Shown here: positions 1 to 9,834 of the stretch, piece after piece
Position numbering within the stretch: the stretch's first letter is position 1
Layout: each line of letters opens with the position of its first letter
Assembly (NCBI GenBank): GCA_018398765.1
Contig: JAHBMJ010001780.1
Location: forward strand, 57,378 to 89,877
DNA from: Chromera velia
Taxonomy: Eukaryota > Sar > Chromeraceae
Direction: 5' to 3'
Length of the DNA: 32,500 bases
Translations under genes and position numbers: made by a program
The notes under the pieces: model-generated
What the model was told of the DNA's origin: nothing
Seen by the model: only the letters and a program-made list of their open reading frames with translations
Database searches by the model: none

Positions 1-652
1 GTCGAGCTTCGCCAAAGTGACCGCAGAAACAGAGAGAGCGTCTGTGACACAGACATGAAATCGATTACCGACCAAAGTTTCTTCTATTCTATTCGGAGCG
101 GTCAGCATAATGTTCAGCAACCAACTGAAAATAATTATAAATCCGCCCCATGCATACGCTCTGCATGTCTCCACTGCCCGTCCTAGCTCGTCGAAGCCGA
201 CCTTCCCTTGCCCTGGACGTCATCAATTTCCCAGTAAGAGTCGTCTACGTTTGCAACATCGAAGAGCTCGTCGTCAATTATCGCTGTGTCCTCTGTCTGC
301 AAATATGGAGGGGGGAAAAAGACATGCAGCAATTCTTGTGGGGAGTTGGAGACTGCAAAACTGAAAAAAGGAGACGGCAAGCTGAGGAAAGTCGGCCACC
401 CACCTTGATTTTCACCTTCAGTTTTCTTGGGTCGATTTTGCACTCAATGTCCTTCGCCTTGATCCCTTGCGCTATCGGGAAGTAAATGTGGAGAAAGCCT
501 TCCTCGACATTTTGGTCCCACGAGTACCTGCAGACATTGATTGAACATGCAAATGAAATGGAGACGCAGAGGTCGGGCGGAGTTAAGAGGTCGGCAGTGG
601 AGAGCGAGACATTTGATGCACTTCCTCCTTACCTCGATGTGTCCGCAGGCAT
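1..652 (-). CDS. CS-domain protein, NudC/NUDCD2-like (four exons, runs off the left edge)
   Basis: Proposed exons on the minus strand are 652-633, 527-404, 296-219 and 41-<1. The joins keep phase (20 nt, 124 nt, 78 nt). The donor after exon 1 is GTAAGG and after exon 2 GTGGGT; acceptors end TGCAG, TTGCAG and CACAG. The reading begins MPADTSR, then YSWDQNVEEG, GIKAKDIECKID and LKVKIK, and continues with AIIDDELFD and DDSYWEIDD. This order (aromatic-Trp-x-Gln, KAKDI, L-x-V-x-I-K, IIDxEL, SYWxIxD) is the CS (p23/NudC) beta-sandwich pattern, and an N-terminal CS domain with AKDIxC resembles NUDCD2. Such proteins act in the cytosol as Hsp90-linked co-chaperones. The donor at 218 (GTCCAG) is weak. 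Without that splice, exon 3 runs to a TAG at 183-185 and truncates the domain, so the last join and anything beyond base 1 are uncertain. The family call is firm; the exact start is less so. Confidence 0.72.
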
Positions 653-1050
653 CTTTACAGTGTTGTTTGACAGGAAATCGGTCTCTTTCTCTGGCTGTAG
701 TCGCTGAATATGCGGAGAGGGTCGGCAGGAAGACAGAAGATCTTCGATCTTCGTCAGTTGACGTCGATCTTACAAAAATCAGCTCAGCGCCGCGAGGATG
801 AACAACATGCAACCGGAGGCCGGAGCCGGCCTCCGCCCGCCGCCGCCTGCCCTCTGTGATGAGCCTGCCCGCCACCTGGGTCACACCGACTCACGCATAC
901 TCTTCCCCCCCGACCTTCAATTACCTTCGATAGCTGTAAGAATATACTGTGATGCTCCAAAAGAGCATGCCGTGCCCCCCTAAAAAGTTCGGCAATTTTG
1001 TCCAGAGCTCCGCTACTTTCCGTCGGAATTTGCAGTTCAATCTCTACATA
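653..1050. other. Intergenic, no supported gene
   Basis: Upstream flank of the CS-domain gene. Short open frames exist on both strands but lack domain patterns or coherent splice sites. An open stretch antisense of about 690-780 in the CS-gene frame ends upstream at a TAA and is probably 5' UTR. Confidence 0.4.
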
Positions 1051-1229
1051 TGTAGTGTCCTACCTCCCGATGTCATCCCGCCGCCACCGTTCGGTCCTTC
1101 TCGCATGCGCGACGCCTTTGCTTCGATCGCTATCGATCACCCGCCACCGCGTTTTGTCTGCCTGGCCCCGGAAAGCTTGTCTTTGTGTTCGTACGGGGAC
1201 TGCGTCGAAAGCAGCAGGAAGTTGCTACA
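1051..1229. repeat. LTR-like dispersed repeat, short copy
   Basis: It starts TGTAGTGTCC and ends GTTGCTACA, so it has TG...CA ends with short inverted termini (TGTAG/CTACA). It matches 8114-8574 at both ends: the first ~150 bases align with the left part of that copy (GTTCGGTCCTTCT, GCATGCGCGACGCCTTT, GTCTGCCTGG, CTTGTCTTTG and ACGGGGACTG shared) and the last ~22 bases (AAGCAGCAGGAAGTT) with its right end. The middle ~290 bases of the longer copy are absent. No target-site duplication is visible. It could be a solo or internally deleted LTR, or a small foldback transposon. Confidence 0.55.
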
Positions 1230-1274
1230 TGTGGTGACTTACTTCAGCGAGAGGTGACTATTTCCTTCTCTTAT

Positions 1275-1578
1275 TGCAAAAGGGTTGGCGCCGCCACTGG
1301 GCGGGCGCGCCCACCTTTCCAAACATCCGCCGCCCTCACTCGCAGGAGTCTGGCGGGGCCACGGCATGCTGTTGAAGTATCGGGGCTACTATCTGTATCT
1401 GGAAGCGAATTAATTAAATTAAACAACATGCATGCATTAAAAGATACAGATTGAACAAAGACACGAAACAATAATAAGAGTCGGAAGAAGACAACAGACC
1501 CAGACTGGCAGTTTTCTTAAGCGTCTTATATAAATAAGAGGCCAAGGCTATCACCCTAGACTAGCCAACCTCTTCGCT
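1275..1578 (+). repeat. 5' LTR of the non-autonomous element
   Basis: 304 bp, collinear without gaps with 3285-3588. I count 13 differences by eye and all are transitions. It contains TGCATGCA near 1429-1438. The final base (1578, T) may belong to the LTR or to the primer site. Confidence 0.85.
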
Positions 1579-1596
1579 GGTGCTCCGTCAGCGGGC
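1578..1596 (+). other. Candidate primer-binding site
   Basis: TGGTGCTCCGTCAGCGGGC begins at the inner LTR edge. The leading TGG is what pairing with a tRNA 3' CCA requires. I cannot name the tRNA from this sequence. Confidence 0.45.
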
Positions 1597-1728
1597 GAAG
1601 ATCGTCTGTCGATTAGATCCTTCAGAGACGGATTGCTCAGACTGAGCATGAACTGTGGGAAGCGAGAGATGTCAAGGCCGCAGGGTAGCAGTGAGTACAG
1701 GTGGACTGCTGAAAGATTTGGATAGGTC

Positions 1729-2871
1729 GTGCTTGCGCGTCGACCGGCAGGTGCCGTTGGAAGAGAACTGATAGAGTTCAAGATGTTTGACATCTTCTCC
1801 GGTTGTTCTTTCATGCGCTGCTTCTCCCTTGCGGAGTGGTTCTTCTCTGTTGGTGTCCCGGATGTAATCCTTGCAGACCCAGCAGATCACGAAGAAATTC
1901 TCTGGCAGATGGCAGGAGTCGGAGTCTCATCCGCACTTCAAGTTCCACCCTAGTTGCAGACGGCGAGACCAGGTGTCGAGCAACATGTCCGAGAGCGACA
2001 GCATGCACAACAGCAGCAGACGCGAGCAGAAGGAAGTGAGGTCGAGTCCCACCAGAAGGCAGCCGGCAAGTGCCGAAAGGTGGTTGATTCCCAAAGAAAA
2101 GGGAAAGAGTCAACATCGGGTGAGTTTGTGGGAGAGAAAGGAAGAAAGAGAAAGAGAAAGAGAAAGCGAAAGCGAAAGCAAAGGCGAAGGAGGCCGAGGT
2201 GCAGTGAGCCTGGAAGTGAGTATGGGTTAGAACAACTGACATCTGACTGGGAGAAGCCCTCGCTAGAAGCCAGTGGAAGGAGTGAGAAGCGGAGAGAGAG
2301 GAGAAGGCCGGAAAGCAAGAGATGGAGACAGTACAAGAAGTACGAGAAGTGCGGGGGACAAAGATCAGAAGACAGTCAGTCTGAAATGGTGAAGTGGACG
2401 AATGAGACAGAGAGAAAAGGACGGAGACGGAGACAAAGGAAAAGGGGGCAAAGGAGTAGAAGAACGAGAGCAGAAGCAGTGAGCAGTCGCAGCAGGTCAG
2501 AAAGCTCCATGATAGAAGAGTCTTTCCAGGTGGCAAGCCGAGGGGGGAGCGCGAAGCACCCTTCCGTCTTTTCTGCTGAACAGAGACCAGAAGGAACCGA
2601 AAGACGAGAAGTGAGAGAAGATGCTTTGAACGTTCGGGTGCAAGAGATGAAGGGAAAAAGTCTTAGAAGCCAATCGACTAGAAAGTGGAGCTTGTCAATC
2701 GCAGTATGTATGATCGAACTCTCAGTACACCTGTGGAAGATGGCAGCTCAACAAGCGGCTCCCTTCCTCACAGTGAGGGACGAGAACGAGGCCTCCAGGC
2801 ATCGGGCGAAGGGGGGGGAGCAGCAGCCTCTCCAGGCAGCAACAAGGTCGCCCGACGCTCTAGCAGAGTGA
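1729..2871 (+). pseudogene. Basic, Arg/Glu-rich open frame inside the LTR element, one in-frame TAG
   Basis: One frame is open from about 1729 to 2871 except for a TAG at 1951-1953. After the stop, ~305 codons are rich in Arg, Lys, Glu, Ser and Gln with long Lys/Arg runs (near 2130-2200), low complexity and few hydrophobic residues. No Gag zinc knuckle (CCHC) or other named domain is visible. The codons at the left ends of both halves are GTG and TTG rather than ATG, so any start is uncertain. It may be a degenerate Gag-like RNA-binding product, or simply a purine-rich sequence that stays open. The TAG is one transition from CAG. Confidence 0.4.
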
Positions 2872-3284
2872 AAAAAGACTTTGAGAGAAAGAAATGAGGA
2901 GATAAGGGGTGTGGACGTCTCGGAGTCCTCCTCGGAAATCAAATTTGGATAAGACTTTGAAGGCGTTGAAGGAGCGAAGACCGACCACAGATTGAAGAAA
3001 TGAAAGAAAACTTTAAGGGGGGAGGGTGAAAGGGAATTGAAAAAAGGAATTATAAGGAAGAAAAAAAACAGAAAACAATTAATCAGATGATCAACACGAC
3101 CTGCATGAAAAGAAAGAAGCAGTCACAGTGATATAAGCATCGATAAGAAGGCTCACTGACAAGAAAGCGTAAAGAAGCAGGGATATAAAGCAAAAGACTC
3201 GAATTAAAGTGGGGAGAGCGGAGGAGAGGAAGCGAGAGGAAGTGGAAGCTTGTGACAGCTCGTGAGCTCGTCAGATGAGGGGTA

Positions 3285-3588
3285 TGCAAAAGGGTTGGCG
3301 CCGCCACTGGGCGGGCGCGCCCACCTTTCCAAACATCCGCCGCCCTCACTCGCAGGAGTCTAGCGGGGCCACGGCATGCCGTTGAGGTACCGGGGCTACT
3401 ATCTGTATCTGGAAGCGAATTAATTGAATTAAACAACATGCATGCATTAAAAGATATAGATTGAACAAAGACATGAAACAACAATAAGAGTCGGAAGAAG
3501 ATAACAGACCCGGACTAGCAGTTTTCTTAAGCGTCTTATGTGAATAAGAGGCCAAGGCTATCACCCTAGACTAGCCAACCTCTTCGCT
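3285..3588 (+). repeat. 3' LTR of the non-autonomous element
   Basis: 304 bp, same ends as 1275-1578. The target duplication CTTAT follows at 3589-3593. Confidence 0.85.
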
Positions 3589-3593
3589 CTTAT

Positions 3594-3900
3594 AGATTCA
3601 GTTGTCGCCTCAGTTTCCTCCATCTTCATTCGGGAAGAGAGTCTACGTTTATGTATCCGTCTCTTTTCTCAACCGCTGCAGGCATAGTCAGGAGACTGTG
3701 AAAGAGGGTGTCAGAGACCCTTTGCGTCCCGTGTCAGCTGACCGGAGCTCTTCTCTTGCTCTTCTTATCTCGTCGAAACTTTTCTTTCTCGGTTTCAGAG
3801 GAAGAACCTGGAGACGGGAGACAGAATTTATTGTAGAGTCGGGGGAAACTGGAGATAGAAAGAGAACCCTTTCCTGTGAAGACTGAAGAGAAACTTAGAG
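3594..3900. other. Right flank of the LTR element, no supported gene
   Basis: A 94-codon open frame (about 3602-3886, plus strand) is Ser/Arg-rich and shows no domain. I treat it as non-coding. Confidence 0.35.
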
Positions 3901-4850
3901 CTAGGGTATTTCACTAAAAAATAAAAATAAATAAAAATAAATTTTTAACCCCCCCCTCTTGAAAGTTGTATATGTCCTAGACATCTAAAAGTGTGTTCAT
4001 TGTAGTTCTTTAGCAAAAAGAACCTAAAAAACATATAAAACAAACTAGAAAGTCATCTAGATTGAGTGGTTTTTCCTGATTTTTATCATTCAGAATCTGC
4101 TACTTTAAGTTTATGAAGTGCTAAAAAGGTGGTTCAGTAACCTAGAGCCTAACCTAGCCGAACCTATAATAACGTAATAGAACTTAGCTTATACTAGGTT
4201 CTAAGCTTTAACTGAAGCTTTTAAACATCAATACACATCGTTTGTATACCCAAATAAAGAGTTTATCTCATGATGATGAATGAAAAATGCTATTGCACGC
4301 TACTATTAGTATGATTGAACAGTTATTTCTTCAGTACCCACACCTTACTCCTCAAAAAACATGCTCTTTGCCCTCTCTAACTCGTCTTTACTTATTTTTA
4401 ATCCATCGTCCATGAAAACGGCAGAGTAAAGCCAAAAATAAATACCTGAGAGGGGCACGTCATCTAATCGGGACATATGAGACTGTCGGGTGAAGGGGGT
4501 GTGAGAGGACATAAGGAGGGGCCTATGAAGACTTGTCTTATTGTTCCAACTCTTCAATTCTATCATTTTGAAACCATTTATTCCAGTTTGAACTTGGTTC
4601 ACGCAGGTTTGAACAGGTTTCAGTAGGTTTGAGTAGCTTTAGCAGGTTAGGTACCTCAAATTCATGGTTCAATAACCAGCGTCTAGAACAACAAGTGGCA
4701 GAATGACCCTAACCTACTATAACCTAAAAAAACCTAAGGCTATACATCTAATTTAGTGTTTAAACAGGTTTTTTAACATTGTTGAGCTTTAAATTCAATT
4801 GTGAACCTCGTCTAATATGATTTTAACTAAGTTTTTAAGAGTGAAACTGA
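3901..4850. other. AT-rich patch without a supported gene
   Basis: Base composition shifts sharply to A/T, with scattered AACCTA and AGGTTT words. A minus-strand frame ending near 4345 reads rather protein-like for ~45 residues (LYSAVFMDDGLKISKDELER), but it has no start context or homologous partner here. It may be a decayed fragment of a mobile element. Confidence 0.4.
4584..4653 (+). repeat. Degenerate 10-bp tandem repeat (AGGTTT-based)
   Basis: Successive decamers read CAGTTTGAAC, TTGGTTCACG, CAGGTTTGAA, CAGGTTTCAG, TAGGTTTGAG, TAGCTTTAGC, then AGGTTAGG. The 10-bp period is regular although the units are diverged. AACCTA words in the opposite sense follow at 4711-4738. Confidence 0.5.
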
Positions 4851-5513
4851 CTAGAACTTTCATACAACCGTATCCTAGTGCGATCATACCCTAGCTTGGA
4901 GACTTGGAGACGATCAAGCTTGCTGACAACAAGCAGACTGGAGAGAAATGGGCAGTTGGTTTCTTTTTTTCTCTGTGTATCGACTGGTTGTCTTGCCTTT
5001 ATCTTCAGTGCGAGAGGAGACTGATCCACTTCGCTTGCCTTGCTGTGGTCGCTTGCTTGTCTACCTGGGTCTAACCAGCCTGTGCGGCTTGTAAACACCG
5101 ACCGTCTGCCTTTGTTCGTTAGACTGGTCATCCAGCAACTCTGGTAGATCGGGCAGCAGGAAGACACGTCTTTTGCTTTGAGTGAGACAGTGTGTGGAGG
5201 CATGTGCATAGTATGACTGAGAATGACTGAGATCCATAGATAAATGTGAGATGACATGAAAGCGTTAATTTGTTGACAAGAGTAGAGCAGTGCTTGTGTA
5301 TCTTCAATGCATGTCAAGGAGACGGACAGAGGAAACGAAGGAAAAGAGCGGAAAAGAGTTGCATGAAAGGCTTAGAGAAGCCAGGTGTCCCGAGTATGAA
5401 AAAGAATAGGGGGGAGCCTACTGGAGGGGGGGACTAAGGGGGGGTAGCGTACCGCACGGATAGAGCCGGTGTGCTAGAGGGGCGGAAATTTAAAAGGGGG
5501 GGAGAAGAAGGGA
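4851..5513. other. Intergenic, no supported gene
   Basis: A 160-codon minus-strand open frame (5317-4835) is not low-complexity but shows no domain and no splice-supported partner. From about 5405 the strand becomes G-rich (runs of 6-7 G). I see no RNA gene. Confidence 0.35.
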
Positions 5514-5688
5514 GAGGGAAACACGGACGTCAATGGCCACAAGAGGGGAGAGTGAAATACGGATGTCAATTGCCATAAGAAGGGAGTGAAACGCGGAATG
5601 TTCATGGCCGCACAAGAGGGGTGAAAATGATTTAGAGCCTCCGTAAATGGCTACGAGCGACTCGAGCCTCCGTTAATGGCTACAAGGG
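5514..5688 (+). repeat. Degenerate tandem repeats, about 36-bp and 29-bp units
   Basis: Three ~36-bp units share the pattern GTGAAA-CGGA-GTCAA-TGGCC-CAAGAGGGG (starting near 5514, 5551 and 5585). Two shorter units follow, GAGCCTCCGTAAATGGCTAC at 5635-5654 and GAGCCTCCGTTAATGGCTAC at 5664-5683. They lead directly into the folded region at 5689-5780. Confidence 0.55.
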
Positions 5689-5780
5689 GCCGGGGCTACG
5701 TTAATACCCAGCCACTTGGGAGGAAGGACCGATGATTAGCCAGGATCATCGTGTAGGGTAAAGTCACCCTACTGCCCGGC
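5689..5780 (+). ncRNA. Possible structured RNA: four-helix junction, family unknown
   Basis: Complementary segments form a closed multi-branch fold. GCCGGG(G)C at 5689-5696 pairs with GCCCGGC at 5774-5780 (one bulged G). Inside are three perfect hairpins: CCCA/TGGG (5707-5710 with 5717-5720), GATGAT/ATCATC (5731-5736 with 5745-5750) and GTAGGGT/ACCCTAC (5753-5759 with 5766-5772). Arm sizes recall a cloverleaf, but loops and invariant bases do not fit tRNA. Complementarity works on either strand, so the strand is arbitrary. Expression and covariation are unknown. Confidence 0.25.
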
Positions 5781-8113
5781 AACGGAAGATGATAGTAGGA
5801 GATGAAAATGGAAGAGAATGAAGAATGATGAGTGTAAGAGAGTGTACATGAATACAACGAAGTACGTGCATGAATTAAAGTGTGTTAGATGAGAAAGCCC
5901 TGTGAGTGTGATAAAGAAGGAAGATAAAAGAAGATGCAGAGATATCAGTTACAAGAGCAGTGTGCAACGCCTGCTGTTTCCTTCCCTCCTTCCCTCTATG
6001 CAGCCACTGACACGCGCGACATATATTTGTATTTGCTGAGACCACCAACGCCTTTGTCAAGACAAGTACCAGAAGTCGATCGCCTACCCCTACATCACGT
6101 ACATGTGAGACGGGCAGAGGACTGCCTGATGCCGCCGCCTGGCACGCATGCGCTTATGCCTGCGCATGCCCGCGACTGTCTTTGACCACCCTTGCGCCCC
6201 TATACTGAACCTGGGGGAGAGATTGAGCTCATTATGAAGCTGAGCGTCAAAGAGGCGGACTGCGAGAACAATAAGTCGAGCACCGTATATGTCATGCGTT
6301 CAGAACTTCTGGAACTCCTTTTGAAAGAGTGATCTCTCTCCTCTCACCGCTTCTCTTGGCTATGCTTTGTGCGTGGCTTGTGAGTCAGATCCCTCGTGTA
6401 GCTGAGAGCACAAGCGCACGAGGGAGTGGCTTCATTCTAGGCCTTCATTTGCTTTCTCCTTCTCGTTTCCCTCGCTGCTTTGGAGCTTTTTGTGTTTTGC
6501 CTGGCTGTCCCCTTTTGAGAAAAAGAGACTGGAAGAGACGAAGAGAAAATGAATAGAGGGGGGCCCAGCAAAGAGAGAACAAATCTTGAGAGAGAGAGAT
6601 GTCTGTTTCAATGACTCAGAGAAAAGAAAAGAAGCGACGTGATAGCTATGGATGTCTCTTTGTCCCTTCTGCCTCTTCTCCCTACCTAGTCTCTCTGCAG
6701 GGGGATGTCGGTGCTTTGGAGGCCCTCTGGGGTCTCTGGGTATCGCCTCTCCCCCTCGCAGCACGGAAGTTGATGGGAGCCTTGGAGGAGCCAGCCGTCT
6801 CAGAGTCTGCGCAAGCATCTGCGTGGAACCAGACGGTGTACCACCAGGCCGCCCAGGCATCTCCTCCCGGACCGATAGGTCTGACTGGGTACCGTTCATT
6901 CGTTGGTGTCTGTTGTCTTGATTTGCCCTTCTCTGTCTCTATCACTTTATGTCCGTCTCTCGCCTCACATCCGAATACAAGGTTTGCTGTGTCTCTCTCT
7001 CACGTATTTCCACTGCACTCGGTTGCTTGCCCTGTTTGTATCTATTGTATTGGGTCAATTCACGGTGTTGGTGAAAGCAAGCGAAGAGATGCGCATACAA
7101 TCATAGGGAAGGAAGTGAGAGAGAAGAAAGCTAAAGAAAGAGATGAGAATATATGTGTGCGAAGCTTTCTGCTGCCGCCCTCTGGTTTTTCTGTCTCTTC
7201 ACGTTTTGTTCATCCCTTGGTCTGCTCATCTTCTAGCTCGTCTTCTTGCATTTAGAACAAAGAGCTGGAAGGGGATCTATTGCAGGCATACAATTCTGTC
7301 TGTTGCCCGCTTTCTTCTAGCAAGGCGGTCTGAGAAAGAAAAAAAAAAGTTAAGTAAACGAGTGCAAGCACATGCATTGGCATGGGGATGCATGCATGCA
7401 TGTGACCGCACGGGCTTGACTGTGTCCTGCTCTCCTTCGCTCTAAGACTTTCTTTTGGGGGGGTATGAAAGGTTTGATTGGCGCATGGAAAGCTGGAGGG
7501 GCATAAGACCTTGCATTGGGAAGCTTGCGGCCATCGAGTGATGGACTCTGCTGCCAGGTAGAGATGGTATGCTTCTGCAGACCACGAGCAAGCCAGCGTC
7601 CCTAAAACAGGTTTTTCAGTGAAAGACCTGGCGGGTTGGCATTGCCGGCAAAGCAGTGGTGAGAGCACCGCCCAGTAGGGTACCTCCAGCACAGAAGAAT
7701 GAAAGAAAGGGGTTCATTACAATTCTGTTTATGTTTGCGCCCGTTAATCTGATTGACTTCCATGAATGGAAGAAAACTTTTCTGCTTGTCAGCTTGCCTT
7801 ATCTGGCGTTTGGGAGTCGGGGTCCAAGTCGGTTCACTGTCAATGACTGTGTCAATAACAGTGCGAGAAGGAATTCTATGTCTCAGACTGTCTATGTTTC
7901 CTTGCAATGCCTCTGTCATACTACGAGCACACTCGAAATTTGATTCCTTCCACTACACGCTTGAAGATGTTCTATGTTAGTTGTATGTGTTTGCATCGTG
8001 TCTGATTGATCATGCTCTTTTGTTCACCTCTTTTTCCTTTCCGCGCATGCTCGAGCGTGTTTGCATGAGTTATCGTGAGGGCGTGATTTCCTTCCTGGTG
8101 AGAGGGGCAGATC
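5781..8113. other. Long intergenic stretch, no convincing gene
   Basis: Several short frames are open but none shows a domain. The most protein-like is 6187-6333 on the plus strand, which ends at a TGA and contains EPGGEIELIMKLSVKEADCE and RSELLELLLKE; it could be a terminal exon or an element remnant. A second candidate starts after a good acceptor (TCTCTGCAG, ends 6699) and stays open to about 6890 with an Ala/Leu-rich reading. I could not join either to neighbours. Confidence 0.3.
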
Positions 8114-8574
8114 TGTAGTGTCCTACCTCTTGACACCGTCCCGCCGCCGCCGTTCGGTCCTTCTGGCATGCGCGACGCCTTTGGTTTGATCGTCCACGCC
8201 ACCGCATTCTGTCTGCCTGGCGCTGGCAAGCTTGTCTTTGCGTTCGCACGGGGACTGATCAGATTTAATCTGCCCGCAGCTGTCTCACTGAAATTGTTTG
8301 TTCCGTTCGTTCGGTCGTGAGTCTAGTCATGAGCCTATCCTCTCTTGAATGAATGCATCGCTAGCTATAGCAGAATTCCCAACCGTAAGCCTCTCGACTC
8401 TACGAATGGCTAAGGATCTCCCCATATCCAATCTTTTAGCTGACAGAGGAATTAATTCAGACTGAGCTAGAGTCTTGTAGAGTTTGTAGATCCATCTCTA
8501 TGTCTAGGCTGCGTCTCTGGCAAATCAATCCATCTGTTTTGCCGTTACCTCCAAAGCAGCAGGAAGTTACTACA
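8114..8574. repeat. LTR-like dispersed repeat, long copy
   Basis: It begins TGTAGTGTCCTACC and ends GGAAGTTACTACA. The termini TGTAGT/ACTACA are perfect 6-bp inverted repeats with TG...CA ends, as in LTRs. The left ~150 bp and right ~22 bp match the copy at 1051-1229, with ~290 extra bases between them. The flanks (AGATC / CATAA) show no target duplication, and I see no paired LTR in the window. A solo LTR is the simplest reading. Confidence 0.55.
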
Positions 8575-9290
8575 CATAACGCTGCCGCCAGTAGGCCCGT
8601 TACGTCAGTTTTACTGTTTTGTTATAACTATTTGAAACTCATTTCACTTAGTTTCAAAATTGAATAATTAAAATACATATAACAAATATGCTAACTAATA
8701 CTAACTCAAATAAATCAAACAATTTTAAATTAATTATAGTAGAAACAATTTCTATGTGACTTCTAGTGACTTCAAATTCATGTACAACTCTAAAATCCAT
8801 CATAAAGTTCCATCTATCAAAATTTATTGACTTAAGAAGGTTTTGTGTGCTAGGTCCGCTTAACTGCAGCGTAGGGCAGAAATAGATATGTCTAATGGGA
8901 GGTTCCGCACAAAAGAAGCTCTCTTCGCTCATATATGCGTCAGAACCTCATTGAACATTGTCTCCAAACTACTCCAAACCTACATGAAACAGAGAAACCC
9001 CTAGATATACCCCCAAAAAAGGTATAGTGTTTTCTATGAAAGAAAGGTGAAAAGGTGCTTTCATGAAAGATAAAAGAATGAAAACGGCAAAAGAGGAAAA
9101 ACGACTCGGAAAGTGTAAAAAACGTATATGCAACAAAATCAGTACACATGTAACGGTCTGCCAGTGGTCGTTGTCTCAGCATGAACTTTGGATTACGCGT
9201 CCGTTTACTGTGAGTCATTGACAAATGATGACGTCGGTCTTAACAAAAAGGGAAAGGTTTTTTGGTTTTCTGCTTCTTGTTTTCAGTTGC
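8575..9290. other. AT-rich patch, no supported gene
   Basis: The left part (8600-8830) is clearly AT-rich. Minus-strand frames at 8932-8654 and 9224-8940 are open for 90-95 codons but show no recognisable domain or splice context. Confidence 0.35.
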
Positions 9291-9300
9291 CGTTTAGACA

Positions 9301-9760
9301 GGCTCCTTGCTCACTCATTCATTCACTCACTCACTCTCACTCACACTCTCACTCACTCACTCGATCACTCACTCACTCACTCACTCACTCACTCACTCTC
9401 CCTCACTCTCACTCACTCTCTTACTTCCTCCACTTCACTCTCACTCACTCACTCACTCACTCACTCACTCACTCACTCACTCTCTCAATATCTCTCACTC
9501 ATCGCGCTCATTCACTCACTCACTTCCTTCCTCCCTCCCTCCCTCCCGTGCTCACTCACTCACTCACTCACTCACTCACTTACTCACTCACTCACTTCGC
9601 GCACTTCCTTCACTCTACTATACTCCACTCACTGACTTACTGACTCACTGACTCGCTGATTCACTGATTCACTCACTCACTCATTCACTCACTCACTTCC
9701 TTCAATTTCCTTCACTTCCTTGACCTCCTCCCTCCCGTCCTCACTCACTCACTCACTGCT
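9301..9760 (+). repeat. TCAC-type microsatellite block (~460 bp)
   Basis: Long runs of CACTCACT with interruptions (CTCTCC, CTTCCTCC, TGACT). Open frames across it translate as Ser/Leu/Thr/His repeats and are artefacts of the 4-bp unit. Confidence 0.9.
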
Positions 9761-9834
9761 AGGGCGTGCATGCAAGCACGGGGGATCTCGAAGTGGTCAC
9801 TCAACACACATGAAACATATGCAGACACAAAGAC

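Larger units (their letters stand above)
1275..3588 (+). mobile_element. Complete non-autonomous LTR retrotransposon (2.3 kb)
   Basis: Two 304-bp direct repeats (1275-1578 and 3285-3588) enclose ~1.7 kb. The element is flanked by the same short sequence on both sides: CTTAT at 1270-1274 and 3589-3593. This can also be read as TCTTAT at 1269-1274 and 3588-3593 if the LTR ends one base earlier. LTRs begin TGCAAAAGGG. A TGG-starting primer-binding-site candidate lies directly at the inner edge of the 5' LTR, and a purine tract (GATGAGGGG) just before the 3' LTR. The interior has no protease, reverse transcriptase or integrase pattern, only a basic, Arg/Glu-rich open frame. It therefore looks like a TRIM/LARD-type element mobilised in trans. 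Orientation follows the primer-site and purine-tract placement. Confidence 0.85.

Noticed and set aside
1271..1471. Minus-strand frame repeated at 3083-3484
   Set aside because: It lies antisense in the two LTRs; the repetition comes from LTR identity, not from gene duplication.
4835..5317. 160-codon minus-strand frame
   Set aside because: Not low-complexity, but it has no recognisable domain, splice context or partner; kept only as an intergenic note.
5689..5780. tRNA or SRP Alu-domain gene
   Set aside because: Arm sizes and a CCCAGCCACTTGGGAGG stretch looked suggestive, but invariant tRNA positions (T-loop GTTCRA, 7-base anticodon loop) are absent and the rest of an SRP RNA fold could not be found.
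9188..9651. Three overlapping 114-151 codon plus-strand frames
   Set aside because: They translate the TCAC microsatellite as Ser/Leu/Thr/His repeats; a 4-bp unit without stops opens several frames at once.
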